Below, piece by piece: positions 57,463 to 64,000 of a stretch of 64,000 nucleotides of DNA (position 1 is the first letter of the stretch; every line of letters begins with the position of its first letter). The stretch is from Chitiniphilus purpureus (lineage in GTDB: Bacteria > Pseudomonadota > Gammaproteobacteria > Burkholderiales > Chitinibacteraceae). Location of the stretch: positions 2,317,501-2,381,500 of the forward strand of contig NZ_CP106753.1 in NCBI RefSeq assembly GCF_025642115.1, in the 5' to 3' direction. A program made the position numbers and the translations under genes. The notes under the pieces are model-generated. The model had not been told where the DNA came from, searched no databases, and saw nothing but the letters and a program-made list of their open reading frames with translations.

Positions 57463-58782
57463 ATGCGCCGAATTCCTAGTATAGGTCTAGTCTCTTTGGG
57501 GTGTCCCAAGGCCCTGGTCGATTCCGAGCAGATCATCACTCAGTTGCGGGCCGAGGGTTACCTGATCTCGCCCAGCTATGACGACGCCGATCTGGTGGTG
57601 GTCAACACCTGCGGTTTTATCGATTCGGCAGTCCAGGAGAGCCTGGATGCGATCGGCGAGGCGTTGGCCGAGAACGGCAAGGTGATCGTCACCGGCTGTC
57701 TGGGCGCCAAGGAGCAGGGCGATTTCGTGCGCCAGGCGCATCCCAAGGTGCTGGCAGTGACCGGCGCACATGCGCGGGACGAAGTGATGCAGCATGTGCA
57801 CACGGCGCTGCCCAAGCCGCACGATCCCTTTGTCGATCTGGTGCCACCCGCCGGCATCAAGCTCACGCCCAAGCACTATGCCTATCTGAAGATTTCCGAG
57901 GGCTGCAACCATCGTTGCACCTTCTGCATCATCCCGTCGATGCGCGGGGACCTGGTCAGCCGGCCGATCCATGAGGTGCTGCGCGAGGCGGAGAACCTGG
58001 CGCGCGCCGGGGTGAAGGAGCTGCTGGTGATCTCGCAGGACACCAGCGCCTATGGCGTGGATGTGAAGTACAAGACCGGCTTTCACAATGGCCGCCCGGT
58101 GCGTACCCGCATGACCGAGCTGTGCGAGGAGCTGGGCAAGCTGGGCATCTGGGTGCGGCTGCATTACGTCTACCCCTATCCGCATGTGGACGAGGTGATC
58201 CCGCTGATGGCGCAGGGCAAGATCCTGCCGTACCTGGATATCCCGTTCCAGCATGCATCGCAGCGCGTGCTCAAGCTGATGAAGCGCCCCGCCAACAGCG
58301 CCAATGTGCTGGAGCGTATCCAGGCCTGGCGCGCCGCCTGTCCGGATCTGGTCATCCGCTCCACCTTCATCGTCGGCTTTCCGGGCGAGACCGAGGCCGA
58401 CTTCGAGGAGTTGCTGGCATTCCTGGATGAGGCGCAGCTGGATCGCGTGGGCTGCTTCACCTATTCGCCGGTCGATGGCGCCACCGCCAACGATCTGCCC
58501 GACCCGGTGCCGACCGGGGTCGCCGAGGAGCGCAAGCGCCGCTTCATGGAAAAGCAGGCGGCCATCAGCGCGGCGCGGCTGCAGGCCAGGATCGGCCGCG
58601 AGGTGACGGTGCTGGTCGACGAGATCGACGACGAGGGCGCGGTGGCGCGCTCGTGGGCCGATGCGCCGGAGATCGACGGGCTGGTCTATTTCGATCCCGC
58701 GCCCGGCACGGCGCCGGGCGATCTGGTACGGGTACGCATCACCGATGCCGACGAGCACGACCTGTGGGCCGAACAGGTATGA
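57463..58782 (+). CDS. rimO: Ribosomal protein S12 methylthiotransferase RimO, with phage-encoded N-terminus
   Basis: This 439-aa radical SAM enzyme methylthiolates Asp89 of ribosomal protein S12. Three Cys bind the auxiliary cluster (C14, C50 in NTCGF, C79 in TGCLG). The radical SAM cluster motif is CNHRCTFC, and a TRAM-like domain ends the protein. Codons 1-13 and the start of Cys14 come from the phage: [13 protein letters not shown] replaces the native MSSPKVGFVSLG. Everything from the TG core on is host sequence. The reading frame is intact, so the enzyme should be functional but under a phage promoter. Confidence 0.95.
   Translation: MRRIPSIGLVSLGCPKALVDSEQIITQLRAEGYLISPSYDDADLVVVNTCGFIDSAVQESLDAIGEALAENGKVIVTGCLGAKEQGDFVRQAHPKVLAVTGAHARDEVMQHVHTALPKPHDPFVDLVPPAGIKLTPKHYAYLKISEGCNHRCTFCIIPSMRGDLVSRPIHEVLREAENLARAGVKELLVISQDTSAYGVDVKYKTGFHNGRPVRTRMTELCEELGKLGIWVRLHYVYPYPHVDEVIPLMAQGKILPYLDIPFQHASQRVLKLMKRPANSANVLERIQAWRAACPDLVIRSTFIVGFPGETEADFEELLAFLDEAQLDRVGCFTYSPVDGATANDLPDPVPTGVAEERKRRFMEKQAAISAARLQARIGREVTVLVDEIDDEGAVARSWADAPEIDGLVYFDPAPGTAPGDLVRVRITDADEHDLWAEQV
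57492..57513. other. attR, right prophage junction
   Basis: The phage arm CTCTTTGGGG is followed by TG at 57502-57503 and host sequence TCCCAAGGCC. The core TG forms the first two bases of the codon for Cys14 of RimO. Confidence 0.8.
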
Positions 58783-58825
58783 CCGTGCCGCTGAGGCGCA
58801 ATGCAACACGGGATAAGGAGTTGCG

Positions 58826-59401
58826 ATGACTACCGTCGTCGTCGTCAAGAAAGATCAGCAGGTGGCGATCGCCGCCGACAGCCAGTCCACCTTCGGTGAT
58901 ACCGCCCTGGGCGCGGCCCTTGATGCGCACTGGAACAAGATTTTCGAAGCGCACGGCAGCCATTTCTCGATCTCGGGCAGCGCGGCGCACGATCTGGTGC
59001 TGCAGGCGGCGCTCAAGAAGTTCAAGACACTGGATCTGAGCAGCCGCACGGCGATCTTCGAGAGTTTCCGCAAGCTGCATCCGCGGCTCAAGGAGGATTT
59101 CTTCCTCAAGACCGAGGAGGAGGAGGACGATCCCTACGAGTCGAGCCAGATGACGGTGCTGCTGGCCAATCCGCACGGCATCTTCGGGGTGTATTCACTG
59201 CGCGAGGTGTACCAGTTCGAGCGTTTCTGGAGCATCGGCAGCGGCTGCGACTATGCGATCGGCGCCATGCACGCGGTCTACGAACGCCCGGACCTGCAGG
59301 CGGTGGACATCGCGCGTATCGGCATCGAGGCCGGCTGTGCCTTCGACGTCAGCTCCAGCCTGCCGCTCACCGTGTACAGCCTGACGCTGGCGCAACCATG
59401 A
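58826..59401 (+). CDS. HslV-like Ntn-hydrolase (proteasome beta-type)
   Basis: This 191-aa protein resembles the proteasome beta/HslV fold. It starts MTTVVVVKKDQQVAIAADSQ with potential nucleophile Thr2, has Asp18 and Lys38 at positions matching the HslV catalytic Asp17 and Lys33 region, and contains SGSAAHDLVLQAALKKF. It is not HslV itself, since no hslU is nearby; Anbu-like or related single-gene homologues are known in proteobacteria. RBS AAGGAG precedes the ATG. It overlaps the next gene by 4 bases. Confidence 0.75.
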   Translation: MTTVVVVKKDQQVAIAADSQSTFGDTALGAALDAHWNKIFEAHGSHFSISGSAAHDLVLQAALKKFKTLDLSSRTAIFESFRKLHPRLKEDFFLKTEEEEDDPYESSQMTVLLANPHGIFGVYSLREVYQFERFWSIGSGCDYAIGAMHAVYERPDLQAVDIARIGIEAGCAFDVSSSLPLTVYSLTLAQP

Positions 59402-59868
59402 TCATCGGTGATCTGGCGCACTGGCGCGCGCAACCCGGCGCCTATCCCGCGGTGATCGGCCGGGCGCTGGCGTTGCTGGCCGAGCAGCCGCTGGCCGGGC
59501 TGGCCTGCGGGCGCTACCCGCTGGGGCAGGATGGCATGATGCTGCTGATCCAGGAGCTGCATACCGCGCCGGCGGACACGAAGCGGCCCGAGGCGCACAC
59601 CGCACATGCCGATATCCAATTGCTGCTGGCCGGGCACGAGCGCTACGGCGTGGCCTTTGCCGATGGCGGTGAACAGGTGCTGGAAGACAGGCTGGCCAGC
59701 CACGATATCGCCTTCTATGCGCCGCCCGCGCGCGAGAGCTTCATCGATCTCGTCCCCGGCATGTTCCTCGTGTTCCTGCCGGGCGAATTGCACCGGCCGT
59801 GCTGCGCCAGCGGCGAGGCCACGATGATCCGCAAGGCGGTGGTCAAGGTGCCGCGCCAGCTGCTCTAG
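59398..59868 (+). CDS. YhcH/YjgK/YiaL family protein
   Basis: This 156-aa protein fits the YhcH family of cupin-like sugar anomerases (NanQ type). It contains RPEAHTAHADIQLLLAGHER with metal-binding His residues, FAFYAPPA-type IAFYAPPARESFIDLVPGMF, and FLPGELHRPCC. Family members act on sialic acid and related sugars. Here the neighbours do not indicate the substrate. Confidence 0.85.
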   Translation: MIIGDLAHWRAQPGAYPAVIGRALALLAEQPLAGLACGRYPLGQDGMMLLIQELHTAPADTKRPEAHTAHADIQLLLAGHERYGVAFADGGEQVLEDRLASHDIAFYAPPARESFIDLVPGMFLVFLPGELHRPCCASGEATMIRKAVVKVPRQLL

Positions 59869-59925
59869 CCGCTGCAGCGGCTGTGGCCTGTTCCTGTTGT
59901 CGACCGATATTTCTGGGACCAATCC

Positions 59926-60792
59926 ATGTCCGATACCCTTGAACGTTTTCTGTTTGACGACGCGCCGGTGCGCGGCGAGCTGGTCAAGCTCGACGCCGCC
60001 TACCAGGAGGTGCTGGCGCGGCAGAGCTATCCGCCGGTGCTGCAGGCGCTGATCGGTGAGCTGATGGCCGCGGCGGCGCTGCTGTCGGCCACGCTCAAGT
60101 TCGACGGCACGCTGATCATGCAGCTGCATGGCACAGCCTCGGTGAAGCTGATCGTCGTCGAATGCACGAGCAGCATGACGCTGCGCGCCACCGCGCGCTG
60201 GGAGGGGGAGGTGCCGGCGTTGTCGCTGGCCGAACTCCTGGGTCAGGGGCGCTTTGCCATCACGCTCGAACCCGAGGAAGGCGAGACCTACCAGGGCATC
60301 GTCGGCTTCGAGCCGGGGCAGGGCGTGGCGCAGATCATTGAGCACTACATGGCGCGCTCCGAACAACTGCAGACGCGGCTGTGGCTGGCCAGCGGCAACG
60401 GCGCGGCGGCCGGGTTGATGGTGCAGAAGCTGCCGGCCGGGCACGGCGATCCGGATGCGTGGGGCCGGGTGCAGCAGCTGGCACAGACCATCACCGCCGA
60501 TGAGCTGCTGCAATTGCCGGCACGCGACACCTTGTATCGTCTGTTCCATGAGGAGCAGGTGCGGGTGTTCGAGCCGGATACGCCGCGTTTTGCCTGCACC
60601 TGCTCACGCGAGCGGGTCGGCAGCATGCTGCGCATGGTGGGCCTCTCCGAGGTCGAAACGGTGCTGGCCGAGCGCGGCAACATCGACGTCACCTGCGAAT
60701 TCTGCGGCCTTGGTTATCGTTTCGACCCGGTGGACGTGGCACAGTTGTTCGGCGGCCACGGCACCGACGGCGCCGGACCGCAGCGGCACTGA
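59926..60792 (+). CDS. hslO: Redox-regulated chaperone Hsp33
   Basis: This 288-aa protein is Hsp33, a holdase activated by oxidation. The N-terminal domain has ERFLFDDAPVRGELVKLDAA and LMQLHG-type segments. The C-terminal zinc switch has CTCSRERV and CEFCGLGY, giving the four Cys that release zinc on oxidation. Length and motifs are normal. Confidence 0.95.
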   Translation: MSDTLERFLFDDAPVRGELVKLDAAYQEVLARQSYPPVLQALIGELMAAAALLSATLKFDGTLIMQLHGTASVKLIVVECTSSMTLRATARWEGEVPALSLAELLGQGRFAITLEPEEGETYQGIVGFEPGQGVAQIIEHYMARSEQLQTRLWLASGNGAAAGLMVQKLPAGHGDPDAWGRVQQLAQTITADELLQLPARDTLYRLFHEEQVRVFEPDTPRFACTCSRERVGSMLRMVGLSEVETVLAERGNIDVTCEFCGLGYRFDPVDVAQLFGGHGTDGAGPQRH

Positions 60793-60870
60793 GCCGGCGG
60801 CGGCCGGCAAAGATCGCGGGTGGTTGATGTCGATCAACCCCGCCGATGGTCGGCATTGTCCGGCGCGCCT

Positions 60871-61251
60871 ATGATGACGGGCATGGATGCCAAACGTGTT
60901 GTCCTTCTGCTGCTGATGTGGGTGTTGCCGTTGGCGCCGCTGCTGATGCAGCGCAGCCTGGCCGCTACGCCTGCCGTCATGACGCAGCAGGATGAGCACC
61001 ATCAGGCCCAGGCCATGGCGCACGTCGGCATGGCCGGCCCGTGCGACGGCTGCGCATCCGACACCCCCGAGCAGCATGCTGACAAGGGCTGCTCGACCAC
61101 CGACTGCTGCGATGCCCATTGCAGCAGCCTGCTGCCCGGGCTGGTTGCAGTCAGGGCATCCCGCATCACGCCGGTGCTGACGCTGTCGCCCGGCATTCCC
61201 GGCGCCGTCGGCGCGCCGGACCTGCCTTTCCGCCCCCCACTGGCGGGGTGA
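60871..61251 (+). CDS. DUF2946-like (CzcI-type) small periplasmic protein
   Basis: This small protein has an N-terminal membrane or signal helix (VVLLLLMWVLPLAPLLMQ) and a Cys/His-rich middle (CDGCASDTPEQHADKGC, CCDAHC) typical of DUF2946/CzcI-like proteins that precede Czc/Cus efflux genes. It may sense or buffer metal in the periplasm. The start is either 60871 or 60883; neither has a strong ribosome binding site. Confidence 0.72.
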   Translation: MMTGMDAKRVVLLLLMWVLPLAPLLMQRSLAATPAVMTQQDEHHQAQAMAHVGMAGPCDGCASDTPEQHADKGCSTTDCCDAHCSSLLPGLVAVRASRITPVLTLSPGIPGAVGAPDLPFRPPLAG

Positions 61252-61443
61252 TCTGCCCGGCTCGACCGAGCCGGTATCCGTTTTGTCCACGCCGCATCGC
61301 CCGCGCCCCGGGTTGCGCCGGCCTGCTCCCGGGCTTCACACCGGTGCCAGGTGACGCAGCCTGCTCGTGGAGGCGCACCGCGCTGCGGCAAGTGCACCAC
61401 GGCCCGCCGTGCTTGCCGGCGGCCATATCAAGAGCAGATCACC

Positions 61444-62715
61444 ATGACAGCACATTTCCTTCGGGCCCTGGCCGGCCCACTGCTGCTTGCGTCGGCGCTG
61501 TCCGCCTACGCGCAGACCTCGCCTGAGACGCCGCCGGACCGCTTTGGCGAGACGTTGCCCACGCTGCTGGACTGGGCCGAGCAGCACAGCCCGCAGCTGC
61601 AGGCGGCCCGCTATGAGCACGAGGCGCGGCGCCAGCAGATCGTCAGCGCCGGTGCGCTGGAAGACCCGATGGTCGCGATCGAGTGGGAGAACATCGACAA
61701 GAACAAGCTGACGCTCGACCCGCGCAAGGTGGGTGGCATGAAGTACTCGCTGACGCAGCCGTTGCCGCTGTGGGGCAAGCAGGCGCTGCGTGCACAGGTG
61801 GCGCGTGCGGGCGCCGAATCCGCCGCACTGATGGCCGACGGCACGCGCAATCAGCTGCATGCCGATGTCCGTGACGCATATGCCACCTGGTACCGCGCCG
61901 CAGCCAGTCTGCGCCTGAATCGGCAGCAGCGCGACCTCTTGCAGTTGATGGAAATCTCGGCCAACCAGCGCTACGCCGTCGGAAGGGCCACGCAGGCCGA
62001 GGCGCTGCGGGTGCAGACCGAGATCTCGATGCTCGACAACGACGCGCTGGCATTGCAGCTCGCCGCCGCGCAGGCCCGCGCCAACCTTGCCGCGCTGCTC
62101 AATCTGGCGCCCGAGGCGCTGACCGGCACGCCGCAGGCGCTGGATGAGGCCGGCCTGCCCGAGGCGTCCCAGGATTGGCTGGACGTGGCGCGCATGCGCA
62201 ATCCCGAGCTGTTGGCGGCACGCCAGGCCGCGCAGGCCGCGCAGGGCCAGCTGGATCTGGCGCGGCGGAACAAGCTGCCCGGCCTCAACCTGACGGTCTC
62301 GGCCTACCAGATGGGCAGCCAGATCACCAGTTACGGCCTGATGCTCGAATTCCAGCTGCCGTTGCAGCAGGGTGCGCGCAACGCCGAGCAGGCCGAAGCG
62401 CTGGCGATGCAGCGGCGCGCCCGTGCGGCGGAGGCGGCGCAACTGCGGCAGCTGGAGCGCGAGATCAACCAGATGCGCGCCATGCTCGACAACGCCGACC
62501 GGCAGATCGTGCTGTTCGACCGCACCGTGCTGCCGCAGGCCGAGCTCACCTTGCAGTCCGCGCTGGCCGGCTACAGCGCCGGCAAAGGCGAATTCGCCGC
62601 GCTGCTCGAAGCGCAGCAGCAGGTCAAGCGCCTGCGTCAGATGCGGTTGATGGCCGAAGTGGACCGTTTTGCCGCGCTCAATGCCTTGAACCGACTTGTG
62701 GGAGCGCAGCAATGA
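61444..62715 (+). CDS. Outer membrane channel of a heavy-metal RND efflux system (CusC/CzcC-like)
   Basis: This 423-aa TolC-family protein has a signal peptide ending in SAYA. It has the two helical-barrel repeats of outer membrane factors (LLDWAEQHSPQLQAARYEHE, LSLTQPLPLWGKQALRAQVA-type and RMRNPELLAARQAAQAAQGQ). It should form the outer membrane exit of a CusCBA/CzcCBA pump. Its stop overlaps the adaptor start by 4 bases. Confidence 0.88.
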   Translation: MTAHFLRALAGPLLLASALSAYAQTSPETPPDRFGETLPTLLDWAEQHSPQLQAARYEHEARRQQIVSAGALEDPMVAIEWENIDKNKLTLDPRKVGGMKYSLTQPLPLWGKQALRAQVARAGAESAALMADGTRNQLHADVRDAYATWYRAAASLRLNRQQRDLLQLMEISANQRYAVGRATQAEALRVQTEISMLDNDALALQLAAAQARANLAALLNLAPEALTGTPQALDEAGLPEASQDWLDVARMRNPELLAARQAAQAAQGQLDLARRNKLPGLNLTVSAYQMGSQITSYGLMLEFQLPLQQGARNAEQAEALAMQRRARAAEAAQLRQLEREINQMRAMLDNADRQIVLFDRTVLPQAELTLQSALAGYSAGKGEFAALLEAQQQVKRLRQMRLMAEVDRFAALNALNRLVGAQQ

Positions 62716-64000
62716 ACCGATACAGCCAGATCCTGTCCGGCCTGACCGCGGCCGTCCTCCTTGCCGGCGGTGGCTATTGGCTGGGCCGGCAAGGCGGCGA
62801 TGCCGCCCCCGTTGCCGAGCCGGGCGCACGCAAGGTCCTCTACTACCGCAACCCGATGGGCTTGCCCGATACCTCCAAGACGCCCAAGAAGGACCCGATG
62901 GGCATGGACTACATCCCGGTCTACGAAGGCGAGCAGACCGCTGCTGGCGACGGCAAGGGCAAGATCGTGTTCTACCGCAACCCGATGGGGCTGCCGGATA
63001 CCTCGCCGACCCCGAAGCAGGACTCGATGGGCATGGACTACATCCCGGTGTACGAGCACGAGCTGACCGGCCCGAACTTCGTGCGCATCAGCCCGGAGAA
63101 GCTCCAGCGGCTGGGGGTGAAGACCGTGCCGGCCAGCCTGCAGGAGGTGGGCGCCGCGGTGCGCGCGGTGGGCCGGATCGAGTTCGACGAACGGGCCACT
63201 GCGACCATCGCGCCGCGCTACGAGGGCTGGGTGGAGCGGCTGGCGGCCAATGCGGTGGGCGACCGGGTGCAGCGCGGGCAGGTGCTGTTCGAGGCGTACA
63301 GCCCGGATATCTACGCAGCGCAGCAGGAGTACCGGCTGGCGCTGGCCGGCGAGCAGCAGCTGGCGCAGGCCAGCGAGGATGCGCGCCAGGGGGCGGCCCG
63401 GCTCGGCGCCAGCAGCCTGTTGCGGCTCAAGCAGTGGGAGGTGCCGGCCGGCGAGATCCGGCGGCTGCAGCAAGGCGGCGAGCCGCGCCGCACCGTGGCG
63501 TTCCATTCGCCGGTGAACGGCGTCATCGTCGAGAAGACCATCCTGCAGGGCGCGCGCTTCATGCCCGGCGACGCGCTGCTGCGGATCGCCGATCTGTCCC
63601 GGGTGTGGCTGCAGCTGGACATCGCCGAGCAGGATCTGGCCCAGGCCCGCGTGGGCAAGGACGTCAGCGTCACGCTCGATGCCTATCCGGGCGAGGTGTT
63701 CACCGGCAAGGTCGACTTCGTCTACCCCACGCTCGATGCCGAGACGCGCACGGCCAAGGTACGGGTGGTGCTGCCCAACCCGGGCAACCGCCTCAAGCCC
63801 GGCCTGTATGCGCAGGCGCTGCTGGCTGGCGGCGCGCAGGGCAAGGCGTTGAGCGTGCCCGATTCGGCACTGATCGATTCGGGCAGGCGCCAGCTGGTGC
63901 TGGTCAGCCTGGGCGAAGGGCGGTTCGAGGCGCGCGAGGTCAAGACCGGCGCGCGCGGCAACGGCCGCATCGCCATTCTTGAAGGGCTGGGCGAGGGCGA
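62712..64000 (+). CDS. CusB/CzcB-like membrane fusion protein with two metal-binding domains, partial
   Basis: The frame starts at the ATG overlapping the channel stop (ATGA) and stays open to the window end. It has an N-terminal membrane anchor (about 6-25). Two copies of a heavy-metal-binding domain follow, residues 45-71 and 88-114, each with YRNPMGLPDTS and DSMGMDYIPVY-type sequence. Then come the lipoyl, alpha-hairpin and beta-barrel parts (YEGWVERLAANAVGDRVQRG, HSPVNGVIVEKTILQ, VWLQLDIAEQDLAQ). It links the inner pump, presumably CusA/CzcA outside the window, to the channel. Confidence 0.9.
   Translation, partial: MNRYSQILSGLTAAVLLAGGGYWLGRQGGDAAPVAEPGARKVLYYRNPMGLPDTSKTPKKDPMGMDYIPVYEGEQTAAGDGKGKIVFYRNPMGLPDTSPTPKQDSMGMDYIPVYEHELTGPNFVRISPEKLQRLGVKTVPASLQEVGAAVRAVGRIEFDERATATIAPRYEGWVERLAANAVGDRVQRGQVLFEAYSPDIYAAQQEYRLALAGEQQLAQASEDARQGAARLGASSLLRLKQWEVPAGEIRRLQQGGEPRRTVAFHSPVNGVIVEKTILQGARFMPGDALLRIADLSRVWLQLDIAEQDLAQARVGKDVSVTLDAYPGEVFTGKVDFVYPTLDAETRTAKVRVVLPNPGNRLKPGLYAQALLAGGAQGKALSVPDSALIDSGRRQLVLVSLGEGRFEAREVKTGARGNGRIAILEGLGEG

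Larger units (their letters stand above)
6641..57503. mobile_element. Complete lambda-like siphoprophage inserted in rimO
   Basis: About 50.9 kb bounded by attL and attR within rimO. It contains a serine recombinase, a repressor/Cro switch with two operator clusters, a primase-helicase, gpA-type terminase, portal, fused protease-capsid, a full lambda-style tail set including a G/GT frameshift and J-like tip protein, and holin, endolysin and Rz/Rz1 genes. Every expected structural module is present and I see no frameshift in them beyond the programmed one, so it looks intact. A Mor-family activator and shared dyad promoters probably govern late transcription. Confidence 0.95.

Noticed and set aside
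6641-57503. tRNA genes or CRISPR arrays in the prophage
   Set aside because: No cloverleaf with a TTC-containing T-arm and no regularly spaced repeats were seen; the direct repeats R1/R2 and the iteron cluster do not have CRISPR spacing.

Overview
The window is GC-rich proteobacterial DNA, most likely betaproteobacterial. The clues are the adjoining sucC and sucD genes, rimO, hslO and a Cus/Czc-type metal efflux operon; no 16S or other marker is present, so the genus stays open. About 50.9 kb of the 64 kb is one apparently complete, lambda-organised temperate siphophage (about 6641..57503) inserted into the 5' end of rimO.

Left chromosome (1..6640): the 3' part of sucC, sucD, a strong terminator, a small secreted tetracysteine peptide, then an accessory stretch with a DUF3380-type muramidase, a gene that appears split by a frameshift, an NTF2-like protein, a small membrane protein and a RibD-C/DHFR-like reductase. 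The native rimO promoter region and first codons follow, cut at the Cys codon of SLGCPK.

Prophage. A leftward early operon (18885 down to 6714) carries many small genes, mostly joined by ATGA-type stop/start overlaps: a DUF2303 protein, a DUF1566 protein, a DksA/TraR zinc finger, a dNMP kinase, an Ead/Ea22-like protein, a PP-loop PAPS-reductase-like enzyme, and Dcm and Dam methylases. The control region (about 20190..22260) has five copies of one operator motif: two at a leftward promoter and three between a repressor and a Cro-like gene. The repressor lacks the self-cleaving peptidase domain. A gene resembling a LuxR-type receptor and a 68-codon ORF lie between the two operator clusters, where lambda has rexAB. 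Rightward come a CII-like protein, a primase-helicase, an iteron-like cluster, terminase subunits and a Mor-family activator. Then follow head genes (gpW-like, portal, ClpP protease fused to major capsid), connector and tail genes (including a G/GT -1 frameshift), fibres, holin, GH19 endolysin, Rz/Rz1, a polysaccharide deacetylase and an SRAP-like gene. Three copies of a CCAGTTT/AAACTGG dyad, each just upstream of a late gene block, look like activator-dependent late promoters, and the Mor-family protein is the obvious candidate activator. A large serine recombinase lies at the right end, reading away from attR.

Right chromosome (57504..64000): rimO resumes in frame, with a phage-supplied promoter, ribosome binding site and first 13 codons replacing the native ones. 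After it come an HslV-like Ntn-hydrolase, a YhcH-family protein, hslO, and the start of a heavy-metal efflux operon (a DUF2946-like small protein, a TolC-family channel and a CusB-like adaptor running off the window).

How the parts fit (inference): lysogeny is probably held by the repressor on the two operator clusters. Because that repressor cannot self-cleave, induction may depend on another input, for which the LuxR-like gene and its small neighbour are candidates. Integration is designed to be tolerated: the attP arm encodes a RimO N-terminus look-alike, so the disrupted housekeeping gene is rebuilt.
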